Shown here one piece after another: positions 32,607 through 43,126 of a stretch of DNA of 64,000 bases. The notes beneath the pieces are model-generated. The model was not told the DNA's origin. It did no database searches and worked only from the letters and a program-made list of their open reading frames with translations. The DNA is from Mytilus edulis (lineage: Eukaryota > Mollusca > Bivalvia > Mytilida > Mytilidae), in assembly GCF_963676685.1 (NCBI RefSeq), contig NC_092355.1, positions 81,311,176 through 81,375,175 on the forward strand. The letters are read 5' to 3'. Each line of letters begins with the position of its first letter. The first letter of the stretch is position 1. The position numbers and the translations under genes were made by a program.

Positions 32607-33932
32607 GTTTTGATGAAAATAGAGAAGAAAATGTAAAGAAAAAGAAACAATCCTTAAGGTGTGATTATGGTGGATGTGGAAAAGTGTTTACCTTGAATAA
32701 ATACTTAAAAAGACACTTATTAATACATTGTGGAGACAAGCCCTTCGTGTGTGACATGTGTAATAAAAGTTTCACAGTCAAAAGATATCTCAAAAGGCAC
32801 ATGTTAACACACACAGATGATAAGAGTTACAAGTGTGAAGTGTGTGATAAAAGGTTTAGTAATAAGGACAGTTTAAGACCTCACATGAAGATGCATACTG
32901 GTGATAGAGATCACATATGTTATGTATGTGGTCAAGGGTTTTATCAGAAACGATATATGTTGAAACACTTTAATCGTACACATACTGGAAATACAACTCA
33001 GTGTGACGTGTGTAGTTTGTGGATTAGGAATGATAGAGTTCAGAAACACACAGAAAATCACCTATGTAAAAATCAGTCCCCTGGGAAACTCAACCTTTCT
33101 AGAACTGCATTTGGAAGACCTGTCAAGTCGAGTTCTTCTAAAGGAGAACAATTGCATGGGAAACAAAATCTTTCTGGATCTGCATTTGGAAGACTTGTCA
33201 ACTCGAGAACTCCAGAAGGAAAGCAGTCTGCATCTTCTACAAACATTGAGATCAAGAAGAAGTATTATCAGAATAAATCGGCGTCGAATCCATCTAGTGC
33301 GAAAAGTATTTCTTCATTGTCAACAGGCAGTATAACTGTTGAGAACTTTGATCAAAGTAGTATCAATCTAGATGTCAATGTCACTCGACCAATCGATTCA
33401 GGTGTTGCTATTTCAGACATTCCTTTTACCTCAGACCAGGCTCATCCCTTAAAAATTACTACATCGAAAACCTTAAACACAGTTGCAAAAAATGTCAACT
33501 TTGAAGAGGCTGCCGTGATAGCTGTTAATAAATCTGATACTGAAATGGATATAGAGTCGCAGGAGGCAGTGGAGAACTTGGAGGAGTCTTCTATGAAAGA
33601 TGTCAACAAATCTGATACTGAAATGGATATAGAGTCGCAGGAGGCAGTGGAGAACTTGGAGGAGTCTTCTATGATGGGTGTCAACAAATCTGAGACTGAA
33701 ATGGATTCAGAGTCGAAAGAGGCAGTTGAGGTATTAGAAAGTCTTTTTGGAGTTTCACACACAGATATTTCTGATTCAGACGTTAACGACTTAGCTGCTG
33801 CATCTGGTGATAATAATTCACCTCCTGAAACAGGAAAATCTGTGGCGTCCATTAAGATAGAACCAGAGTTAGAAACCAGTTATTCAGACGAAGAACATCC
33901 ACTCTCATGCAGAAAAGATGAAGATTTGTCAA
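32607..33932 (+). CDS. ZF-A exon 5: five C2H2 fingers plus acidic tail
   Basis: A 1326-bp exon, phase 1-1, from TTTTACTAG/GTTTTG to TGTCAA/GTAAGT; it encodes residues 328-769. Five fingers lie at about residues 346-479: one with C-x4-C spacing (CDYGGC), three classical ones, and a short fifth (CDVCSLWIRNDRVQKH). These line up one by one with the first five fingers of exon 6, so one exon arose from the other by duplication and this one stopped after finger five. The rest is disordered, with three tandem acidic repeats of 27 or so residues (NKSDTEMDIESQEAVENLEE type, about 33520-33745), then IKIEPELETSYSDEEH. Nuclear DNA binding is expected from the fingers. Readthrough into the intron adds ten codons before TGA or TAG-type termination (stop at 33959-33961). 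Confidence 0.92.
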
Positions 33933-33997
33933 GTAAGTTATTTTGTTTAAACACGTCTTGATTGAAAATGTGATGAAAGAGGCAACACCTCTTATAA

Positions 33998-34440
33998 CCA
34001 GATGCTCCACAGGGCGCAGCTTCATACGACCGCAGAGGTCGTACTCTAAACAGTAAGGGCAAGTATGGACACAACATTTAAGCTTAATTAAGTTTAATTT
34101 TGGCCCCTTTTGGCCCCTATTCGTTAGGACCAAAACTGTCACAATCAATCCAAACCTTCCTTTTGAGGTCATAAAACTTGTGTTAAAAGTTCATAAATTC
34201 CTATTAACTTATACTAAAGTTATTGTGCAAAAAACAAGAAAAGTTATTTGGGACCTGTTTTTGGCCCCTAATTCGTAAACCGTTAATACTAAAACTCCCA
34301 AAATCAATCATAATCTTCTTTTTGTAGTACCTGATGTTAAAATTTCATAGATTTCTGTTTGCTTATACTTAATTTGATTAACCAATAACAAATAATATTT
34401 TCTGATTATTTGCCATTTGCCATTCAACTTGGAATTGAGT
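33998..34440 (+). repeat. CCAGATGCTCCA...TGGCCCC repeat, fragment
   Basis: It starts ATAACCAGATGCTCCACAGG and contains repeated TTTGGCCCCTA and AAAATCAATC blocks. The same family is found at 51181-52551 and, in inverted-ended form, at 39141-39646. It begins 65 bp after the exon 5 donor. Confidence 0.7.
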
Positions 34441-34654
34441 TCTCTAAGACTTAAATAACATTACAAATTCTAACATGAAATTGAGTTCTCTAAGACTTAA
34501 ATAACATTACAAATTCTAACAAATAATCCTCTACCTCAAATATGCTTGTTCCTCTAATTTATTGTGTCACCATGGAAATTAAAATAATATTTGTGAGCCA
34601 AAAAACATGGCGACATGGCCACTGTATGGTCCATCATAAATTCAAAATAGCACC

Positions 34655-35500
34655 AAATATATAGTAGAAAATATAGCAATGGATATAGTTGGTTTCTCAA
34701 TGCTATAATGCCATAAGCATGCTAAGGAAGAAATTCATCCAAGATAGAACCACTGTAGAAAATATAGCAATGGGTATAGTTGGTATCCCCATGCTATAAT
34801 GCCCTAAGCAAGAAACTCATCTAAGATAGCACCACAGTAGAAAATATAGCAATTGATATACTAGTAGTTAGTTTCTCAAAACTATAATTTTCTAAGAAAG
34901 ACATTCATCCAAGATAGAACCACAGTAGAAAATATAGCAATGGGTATAGCTGGTATCTCAAAACTATAATGCCCTAAGCACTCTGAGCCTAAGCAAGAAG
35001 TTCGTCTAAGATAGCACCACAGTAGAAAATACAGCAATTGATAAAGTGAGTTTCTCAAAACTATAATGCCCTAAGGAAGAAATTCATCCAAGATAGAACC
35101 ACTGTAGAAAATATAGCAATGGGTATAGTTGGTATCCCAATGCTATAATGCCCTAAGCAAGAAACTCATCTAAGATAGCACCCCAGTAGAAAATATAACA
35201 ATTGATATAGTGAGTTTCTCAAAACTATAATGCCCTAAGGAAGAAATTCATCCAAGATAGAACCACAATAGAAAATATAGCAATGGGTATAGCTAGTATC
35301 TCAATACTATAATGCCCTAAGCAAGAAACTCATCTAAGATAGCACCACAGTAGAAAATATAGCAATTGATAGACTAGTAGTTAGTTTCTCAAAACTATAA
35401 TTTCCTAAGGAAGAAATTCATCCAAGATAGAACCACAATAGAAAATATAGCAATGGGTATAGCTAGTATCTCAATACTATGATGCCAAAAGCAGAAAACT
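34655..35500 (+). repeat. Minisatellite with 80-bp units in alternating types
   Basis: About ten units of the form ATTCATCCAAGATAGAACCA, GTAGAAAATATAGCAATGGG, then CTATAATGCCCTAAG. Two types alternate: one with CATCCAAGATAGAACC and CAATGGGTATAG, the other with CATCTAAGATAGCACC and CAATTGATA. The higher-order period is therefore about 160 bp. The array ends about 40 bp before exon 6. Confidence 0.8.
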
Positions 35501-35540
35501 TACTTAAAATAGTTCAAAATTATTTTCTTGTTTTTTGTAG

Positions 35541-36766
35541 GTTCTGCTGGACCGCAAGTAAAAGAAGATGTAAATGTTAAGAAGACTTTGAGGTGTGATT
35601 ATGAAGGATGTGGAAAAGAGTTTAAAGAGAATAAGTATTTTAGGAAACATTTACAAACACATTCTACAGTGAAGTCATTTGTTTGTGCCGTGTGTGATAA
35701 AGGTTTTACAGTAAGCAGATACCTACAAAGACATATGCGTTTACACACAACAAGTAAAAAACTTCTCCAATGTGATGTCTGTGGGAAAGGGTTTAGGTTT
35801 AAGGAAAGTTTGATACCTCATATGAGGATACATTCTGGTAAAAAAGATCATGTCTGCAAGGTATGTGGTAAAGGATTTTATGATAAAAAAGATATGGAGA
35901 GACACTTCAAACGACAACACACAGGAAACAAAACTCAGTGTGAAGTATGCAGTCGGTGGATTCTGAATTCTATGTTCCAAAATCACCATGCAAAGCACAC
36001 TGGTAAAAAACTTCACCAATGTAATGTTTGTAATAAAATGATCTATAAGAAAAGTGATTTGGTGACACACATGAGAACACATACTGGTGAAAGACGACAT
36101 CTGTGTGATATTTGTGGAAAAGGGTTTACTTCAGCCACCAGTCACAAATATCACATGAGAACACACACAGGAGAAAAACCATATTCGTGTGACTTATGTA
36201 CTAAAACATTTGTAAATTCAACCGCTCTTAGAGCACATCAAAGAACACACACTGGGGCGAGGCCTTACCTCTGTGATTTATGTGGAGACAAATTTACACA
36301 GAATGAAAGTCTTCGTAAACACATGCGTGTAATACATAAAACATTTCGATGTAATTTATGCGACAAAGGATTTAATGTTGAAACAGAATTTCGAAGACAT
36401 ATGGAAAAATGTACACTCGATAAAACACACATATGTCAAAAATGTGGTAAGGGTTATACACAGAAAAATGGTCTAAATAGACATATGAAAATACACAATA
36501 GGCATGTGACAATACACAATACACATGAAACATGTGAAAGTGAACAGTGTAGTAAAGGTTTTACACAGAAAAATGGTCAAAATACACATACGACAATAGA
36601 CAATAGAGATGAAAGTGGAATGGCTACCTACACTTTGATTAACGCTGATGGCGTCTACACAACTACAAACGATATTACGGATGTTGTTGTTGCTGAAAGA
36701 CCTACAGATGAGGATTCGGTGGTGTATTTTTCTCAGGAATATGTTATAGAAACAACAGGTTTATAG
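35541..36766 (+). CDS. ZF-A exon 6: main zinc-finger exon and stop
   Basis: The terminal coding exon follows TTTTTTGTAG. It enters in phase 1 and ends at TAG 36764-36766, encoding residues 770-1177. There are eleven fingers between about residues 788 and 1088. Finger 1 has C-x4-C spacing (CDYEGC). Finger 5 is the short CEVCSRWI type. Finger 10 ends in cysteine (HMEKC, C2HC type). A twelfth (about 1104-1121) is degenerate, having lost the second zinc-binding pair. Only some linkers are of the canonical TGE(K/R)P form, so DNA contacts may be split into sub-blocks. The C-terminus is free of fingers. In the full protein 16 fingers fall in two clusters, separated by the long tail of exon 5. Confidence 0.93.
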
Positions 36767-37585
36767 AACTTTTAAACATTAAAGATATGAAACAATGTTA
36801 GTTTGAATTCCGTGTTTACTACAGCTAATGCGGACGTCGCCATTTCCAATAAGCTTTTATGGACTATATGAATCATGACATTAAATGTCAATGAGATGAT
36901 TTTTTATATAACAAATCGATACATAAACATAATGTACTATGAAAGTTATAGGGAGAGCCAGAGGTACAAATTCACAGATGTCAGAACTGATTGTGTGAAA
37001 GTTGTCAGAATTTTAACTGTTATATTTGAAAACTGTAATTGAACAAATTTTGTTAAGTTGAATGGTACAATAAAATTAAAATTATGCCTATGTTAATGCA
37101 TGTACATGATATCATATCTAAAATAGTATATATATAATATTATAAAGTATATTTTGTGTTCAGTAGGATTGTGTTAATATTTTTTTCTGTGTCAATTCTT
37201 ACTTCAATGATTAGTGGCTATTTCATGTGTATGGCAGAGAAGTAATTCTTGCTGCACTCAATTCAACTAAAACTCGTGTTTTTATTTGAGCTTTTGTCTA
37301 AAGCTTAGTCTTTGTTCTGAACTTTTTTCCGTCTTTCCGAGCATACCTTCTCCTCAATGGGCATAACGTGGCATCCAAAAAAAATATGCTCAGAAATCTT
37401 ATCAGCTAAGCATAGTGATGCACCAAACATGTAAACTTGTCTTTTCCCCAGTGTATTTCGCGATTTTTTTCAAGGAAAGGATATGAAGAGGAGATGTTTT
37501 GAACTGCGACATGGTTATGAACACCTGTAATAACTTTTGATGAATGTATTTGTAATAAATAAAAAAGAATATTTGAAAAGACTGC
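36767..37585 (+). other. ZF-A 3' UTR and flank
   Basis: AT-rich, no ORF. An AATAAA hexamer at 37069-37074, about 300 nt after the stop, is the first good candidate poly(A) signal. The following 500 bp show nothing further. Confidence 0.5.
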
Positions 37586-37800
37586 TATATATATAAATAG
37601 GAAAGGGATGAAAGGTACCAGAGATAGTCAAACTCGTAGATTGAAAATAAACTGATAACGCCATGGCTAAAAATAAAAAGACAAACAGACAAATAATATT
37701 AAAGAAGACACAACATAGAAAACTAAAGATCCAGCAACACAAACGCCACCAAAAACTTGGGGTGATCCCAGGTGCTCTGAAAGGCTATATGTAGCTCGGA
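37586..37800 (+). repeat. Dispersed bivalve repeat (CAAACTCGTAGATTGAAAAT type)
   Basis: It contains AACTGATAACGCCATGGCTA, ACACAACATAGAAAACTAAA and GGGGTGATCCCAGGTGCTC, a text I recognise from many mussel loci. Noncoding; the minus frame at 37515-37742 is a shadow. Confidence 0.6.
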
Positions 37801-37885
37801 ACCTTAAAAGAGAAGAATATGATATACTTTAATTGTACGTTAAATAACCAAAAAAAATAAGACAAACACAAAATGGACAGATACA

Positions 37886-38010
37886 GATATTTAACACAAA
37901 ACCTCAGATATTTAACACATACCTCCGATATTTAACACAAAATCTCCAATATTTAACACAAAACCTACGATATTTGACACAAAACCTCCGATATTTGACA
38001 CAATATACAC
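37886..38010 (+). repeat. Minisatellite, about 21-bp unit, six copies
   Basis: Units of the form GATATTTAACACAAAACCTC with TTAACAC or TTGACAC variants. Confidence 0.8.
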
Positions 38011-38490
38011 AGTTTGTTTAAATTACCAAGCTTATCGACACACGCCAAAGAAATTCACACGTAAACATGGAACTGTTGATTAAGTGTTCATAACTCGTAA
38101 AATAGAAAGATAACGTATAACATTTTATAGCACTTTCTTCCATTTGCTACATAAGAAAAAGCCTGTACCAAGTTAGGAATATGACAATTGCTATCAATTC
38201 GTTTGATGTTTTTAAATTTTTGAATTTGCCATTTGATTTGGGACTTTCCTTTCTGAATGTTCCTCGGAGTTCAGTTTTTTTTGTGTTTTTACTTTTTTCC
38301 ATCTTTAAATGTGTGGTACATGTTTTAGGTTAAATAAAACGTTAACCACAACAAATTAGTTTTAAACAATAATGAAATTTAATTTTTTTAAATTGTATTT
38401 TATATTATTTTAAGCACTTGTTAATGGTAACAACGAAACAACAGAAAAAAATAAATGCAACAAAAAACCAACTGACAATGCAAGTAACAC
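38011..38490. other. No gene seen in the ZF-A/ZF-B intergenic gap
   Basis: Unassigned AT-rich DNA. Confidence 0.35.
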
Positions 38491-38498
38491 ATTGGTAC

Positions 38499-39098
38499 CA
38501 CAGGCACTTGTCTCAGAATTTTTTTTTCCTATATACCTTATTATAACACAAGGTACTTAACTTGCATTTTAGAAAAATGTTGGGTGGTGACAAAGTTCCG
38601 TTATATGCCGCTTTATAGGCTGTTAATTAATCCCACTAAAGCTTGTTTTATCGTAAATCTAAATTGATTTATCTTTTCCCATGACGTCAATGTCTTTCAG
38701 ACTCTCTCTTGACTTTACGTATGAAATGAATCAAGATCAGATAACTCCGAGAATCATTTAGACTTTCCCATAGAATTGACCAATCGGAAACCGAGATATT
38801 CAAGGAGCATGACGCGTTTATTGCCAATTCTTCAGCGGTTTGCAAAATAATTACGATTGACATACTTTGGTAGGATTGCTACGGATGATTCCGACAACAA
38901 ATGTAGGCATGTTATACACCATTGTATAGATAAATCAATTTAGATTTACGGTATAACAAGCTTAGTGGGGTTGACAGCCTATAAAGCGGCATATAACGGA
39001 ACTTCGTCACCACCTAACATTTTTCTAAAATGCAAGTAAAGTACCTTGTGTTATAATAAGGTATATAGGAAATTTTTTTTCTGAGACAAGTGCCTGTG
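38499..39098. mobile_element. Fold-back DNA transposon, 600 bp, 8-bp target duplication
   Basis: The ends CACAGGCACTTGTCTCAG and CTGAGACAAGTGCCTGTG are exact inverted repeats. Similarity continues inward for about 185 bp on each side with a few differences. The direct repeat ATTGGTAC flanks the element at 38491-38498 and 39099-39106, a perfect 8-bp target-site duplication. Eight-base duplications are typical of hAT and a few other superfamilies. There is no transposase ORF, so it is non-autonomous. It lies between the two convergent zinc-finger genes. Confidence 0.85.
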
Positions 39099-39140
39099 AT
39101 TGGTACAGGACATTTTAAGAAAAATGGCGGGTTGAACCTG

Positions 39141-39646
39141 TTTTTATACGACTGCAAAAATTGAAAACTTTTTGGTCGTATATTGGTATCACGTTGGCGT
39201 CCTCGTCGTCCGAAGACATTTGGTTTTCGCACTCTAATTTTAGTAAAAGTAAATAAAAATCTATGAAATTTTAATATTTATTAATATTTATGACCATAAA
39301 GGGAAGTTTGGGATTGGTGTGGTGTCATAAACCTTGTGTTTAAATTTCATTGATTTCTATTAACTTATACTCGAGTTATTGTGCGAAAACCAAGAACAAT
39401 GCTTATTTGGGCCCTTTTTTGGTCCCTTTTTCCTAAACTGTTGGGACCAAAACTGACAAAATCAATCCTAACCTTCCTCTTATGGTCATAAACCTTGTAT
39501 TCAAGTTTGATAGATTTCTATTGACTTAAACTAAAGTTAGAGGGCGAAAACTTAAAGTAGTCGGACCCCACAGACGACGACGACGTCAACGTGGTACCAA
39601 TATACAACCAAAATTTTTTAATTTTTTGCGGTCGTATGAAAAAAAA
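39141..39646. mobile_element. Inverted-ended repeat with CGTCGTC/GACGACG arms
   Basis: The left arm (TTTTTATACGACTGCAAAAA, then TTTGGTCGTATATTGGTA and CACGTTGGCGTC) is the imperfect reverse complement of the right arm (GACGTCAACGTGGTACCAAT, then TTTTTTGCGGTCGTATGAAA). Arms are about 70 bp. The interior carries the TTTGGTCCC and CAAAATCAATC blocks of the family at 33998 and 51181. No coding content. Confidence 0.65.
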
Positions 39647-40071
39647 CAACGTGTGCCATGTTTCAAGTATTGCTACTGTAATCTACCTGGATGAGAAAAT
39701 CCTTAGAATTTAGAATAATTCATTATTTTACAAATAGTATATTTATACGAACGACCCTATAATTGATATACATGTAAAAAAAATAGGGTGAGTTCAGCAC
39801 TTAGGTATCTTTTAAGGGGACATCACACCTGTGTCTATGGTATTAGGCATTTTATCACAACTTGTAACAAATAAACAGTCTATGGTTTAATAAATAATGT
39901 TGAAGACAGTCGAGTTAAGTTGAGAATATGGTCGGGTAATTTAAAGAAATTCAAAACATTGCCAAGTAATTTTTTAAGACATTCAAATATGGTCTTGTAA
40001 TTTGAAGACCATTGATATGGTCACATTTATAAATTTAATGTTTACAATAGTCATCAAGAATATGATGTAAT

Positions 40072-40115
40072 ACGCCAGATGCGAGTTTCGTCTACATAAG
40101 ACTCATCAGTGACGC
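40072..40115 (-). ncRNA. Type I hammerhead ribozyme, minus strand
   Basis: Read on the minus strand: GCGTCA, core CTGATGA, stem II GTC-TTATGTA-GAC, GAAA, then CTCGCATC and TGGCGT. Stem I (GCGTCA/TGGCGT) and stem II are intact. The cleavage triplet is ATC rather than GTC, which the NUH rule allows, but it creates a C-A mismatch in the tiny stem III, so activity may be reduced. It is a solo remnant of a retrozyme. Confidence 0.75.
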
Positions 40116-40167
40116 TCGAATCAGAATCGTTACAAAGCCAAACAAGTACAAACTTAGGAATTTGGGT

Positions 40168-40305
40168 CCTCTATGCTCTTCAACTCAGAACTTTATTTGG
40201 CCTTTTTAACTTGTTTGGATTTGAACGTCAAAAACGAGTCTTTGCAAACAAAACATGCGTCTGGCGTAAATACTAAATTATATTTATATCTGGAATTTAT
40301 GATGA
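40168..40305 (+). mobile_element. Retrozyme remnant with broken hammerhead
   Basis: GCTCTTCAACTCAGAACTTT and ATTTGGCCTTTTTAACTTG match the unit end seen at 31149-31180. They are followed by a decayed ribozyme (GAACGTCAAAAACGAGTC, CAAACAAAACATGCGTCTGG, CGTAAATAC) in which the CTGATGA core is lost. Together with the minus-strand motif at 40072 it shows two insertions in opposite orientation. Confidence 0.6.
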
Positions 40306-40549
40306 ATTTTTTTTTACTGGAAGATATGTACTCAAGGACTGAAATGCATAATGTTACTGCTTCTGAATTTGCAGATGATTTGCTATTTCCTAGAGGAGTT
40401 TGGAGTTTAAACACAAAAACATTATTCTAGGTGAGCTTTCACTGTTCAGGTAGACATAGTAAAATGAATAACTATTACAATGTACATCGTTATCCTAGTA
40501 ATATACTTATAGTATCTTAAATTGTGACAATAATCAATTAAAGGCCTTA

Positions 40550-40916
40550 AGATCAGATAAAACTAATAGTAGGTAGTCTGTATAGTCCCTTCATGAGATC
40601 AGATGAAACTAAAAGTAGGTATTCTGTATAGTCTCTTCACGAGATCAGATGAAACTAATAGTAGGTAGTCTATATAGTCTCTTCATGAGATCAGATGAAA
40701 CTAATAGTAGGTATTCTGTATAGTCTCTTCACGAGATCAGATGAAACTAATAGTAGGTATTCTGTATAGTCTCTTCGTGAGATCAGATGAAACTAATAGT
40801 AGGTATTCTGTATAGTCTCTTCACGAGATCAGATGAAACTAATAGTAGGTAGTCTATATAGTCTCTTCATGAGATCAGATAAAACTAATAGTAGGTATTC
40901 TGTATAGTCTCTTCAT
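40550..40916 (+). repeat. 46-bp minisatellite overlapping the end of ZF-B
   Basis: Eight units of the form GATCAGATGAAACTAATAGT, AGGTATTCTGTATAGTCTCT, TCACGA. The ZF-B stop codon (40885-40887) and its last ten or so codons lie within the rightmost unit, so the repeat expanded from coding sequence into the 3' UTR or the reverse. Confidence 0.85.
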
Positions 40917-42296
40917 GCACAAAATACAAACGAGATATATCAACGGTAGATTGACCACCTGCACCAAAATCATTTATGTCTACCTGTCTACCAAGATTGT
41001 GGTCAATCATACTTGCTGCTTGTCGGCACTCATTGCGATCAGTCAAATTAACGTCTTGTCTGCCAACATTTTGACCAGTCATACTGACTGTCTGTCTACC
41101 ATCACTATTTCCTGATTTACTGACCGCATGCTTGCCTATATTATGACTTTTTAACATATGTCTAAGTAAGCTATGTCGGTGTTTAAAAGTATTCGAACAA
41201 ATGTCACAGTGATGAGCATTATAATCTAAATGTGTTGTCCTGTGTTGTTGAAGACTTGCAGGCTGAGTAAATCCTTTACCACATACAGCACATAGATATG
41301 GCTTAAGCCCCGAGTGGATGAGCTTGTGGGTCTTCAGAGGTCCACTCTGGCTAAACCCTTTACCACATATGTCACATTTAAAAGGTTTTTCACCGGTATG
41401 TGATCGCATGTGAACATTTAATAACGAGGTAGTGGAAAAACCTTTGCCACAAAGTTCGCATAAGTGTGGTTTCTCTCCTGTGTGAGTTTTCGTGTGTATC
41501 AGCCAAGCACTTTTCCTATCAAACTCTCTATTACACACCTGACATTTGTGAGCTTTTCCCCCAGTATGCCCTCTCAAGTGTTTCTGTAGACGTTCCGGTC
41601 TGACTATTATACCACATATTTCACATGTTGTATTACCCGTGTGTACTCTATCCATGTGTCTTTTAATAGAACCTTTCTGTGAGAATTCTTGACCACACAC
41701 TTCACACACAAACATTTTACCAACAACATGTGTAGTCATGTGATTTTTTAGAGTTACCTTTTGACGGAACACTTTGTTACACACTTCACATGTAAACTGT
41801 TTCTGAATCGAATGTTTTACATTGTGATGTCGAACCATGTATCTTTTCAATTTAAACGTCATACCACACAGGTCGCACACAAAGTTGTTTTCAGACGTGT
41901 GTGTTTTGACATGAGCTTGTAAATTTGACGATTCTCTAAACACCTTCCCACATATATCACATGTATGCGTTTCTATGACTCCATCCCCATGTGATTTTAG
42001 ATGTCTTGTGAGGTTCTGCTTTTGACGAAATTCTTTACCACACACCTGACATTTGTACGGTTTATCATCACTGTGTAATTTCCTGTGGTTTTTCAGGTAT
42101 CGTTTGTGGGGAAACCCTTTACCACACACATCACATGCATAGGTTTTAGTTGAATGTGTTTTTCTCTTGTGAACCCCTAAGTACTTATACGTAGAAAACA
42201 CCTTTCTGCAGTCGCCTATATCACACATAAACCCATCTGTCGTGTCCTTCATTGTGTTTTCTGTAACACTATTCCCATCATTTTGTCCACCAGAGC
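40885..42296 (-). CDS. ZF-B terminal exon: 13 C2H2 zinc fingers
   Basis: On the minus strand the exon follows ATCTTATCAG, enters in phase 1 and encodes about 470 residues to TAG at 40885-40887. Thirteen fingers occupy exon residues 24-385. Finger 1 is the C-x4-C type (CDIGDC). Finger 8 is the short variant (CEICGIIVRPERLQKH), the counterpart of finger 5 in both ZF-A finger exons. Fingers 9-12 are joined by TGEKP-like linkers, the classical DNA-binding arrangement. After the fingers come four degenerate 14-residue repeats of the type GRQxVSMTGQNV. The last residues, HEETIQNTYY, are encoded by the minisatellite. The open frame upstream of the exon (to 42372) is intron, since it follows a good acceptor and matches the phase used in the paralogue. 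Confidence 0.92.
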
Positions 42297-42649
42297 CTGA
42301 TAAGATAGGATAACACAAGTTACTAGTATTATTGATACAAAATGTAGAATTATACAACCGTATATGTGTCACCCGGTACTTTCATGAACAAAGTTGAAAA
42401 AAAACCATTTTTGTAATAATTTAGAAAAATGTGGTAGTGATTTATCGGATATCCATAAAAAGACATTGAATACGATATAAATAACAGCAAATAATTACAA
42501 AAATAAAATGGTAGCCGCACTAATGCAATAATTGGTTCAATTTAAAATGTAAGAGGAACTTTTTCACAAATAACCATTAATATCATCGAAGATATGCACG
42601 TGATTAGTCCACTAGACTGTCGGACATTAAATAGTCAACAAACAGTTGA

Positions 42650-42693
42650 GCGTCACTGATGAGTCTTATGTAGACGAAACGCGCGTCTGGCGT
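42650..42693 (+). ncRNA. Type I hammerhead ribozyme, intact
   Basis: Stem I GCGTCA/TGGCGT; core CTGATGA at 42656-42662; stem II GTC-TTATGTA-GAC; GAAA at 42676-42679; self-complementary stem III ACGCGCGT; site GTC at 42685-42687 with cleavage after 42687. All conserved positions are present. It is followed by about 40 bp of retrozyme body (AATTATAATCCTGGTACTTT) and then unrelated DNA. It lies in the last ZF-B intron, antisense to the gene. Confidence 0.85.
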
Positions 42694-43126
42694 ATGAAAT
42701 TATAATCCTGGTACTTTTGATAACTATATCATTCGTCGCAACTCGGCCGATTCCGTACCCTCATCTAATCAGAGGATAGAAGAAGAGTAGCAGATTCTAC
42801 CGAGGGTTGCCGAATGTAAACATATAGGCTTCACAAGTTTCACATTTGACAGCAAGGTATAAACTATTCTTGCCCTGCATACACAATATAATTAAGACAA
42901 GCAAAGGTTGTAGACATATTCTATAAAAAAAAAAACCTTAACAAATTCAATCCATCTATGACCAAGAGATTGCTAAACTCAGAGAATCAGATGCTAATGT
43001 TTGGGTTGCTCAGACCCAGGAAATAAAGCTGCCGCAATTCGAACATTTCACTCTGCCATGTCAATTCGAACATTTCACTCTGCCATGTCAATTCTCCCAA
43101 TTAACAATGAGCAATAAAAGGTTGAT
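42694..43126. other. ZF-B last intron, no gene seen
   Basis: Unassigned DNA with one short direct duplication, AATTCGAACATTTCACTCTG repeated at about 43036 and 43063. Confidence 0.4.

Noticed and set aside
42297-42372. Extension of the 13-finger frame upstream to an ATG
   Set aside because: A good acceptor at 42297-42298 and the phase shared with ZF-A show that this stretch is intron.
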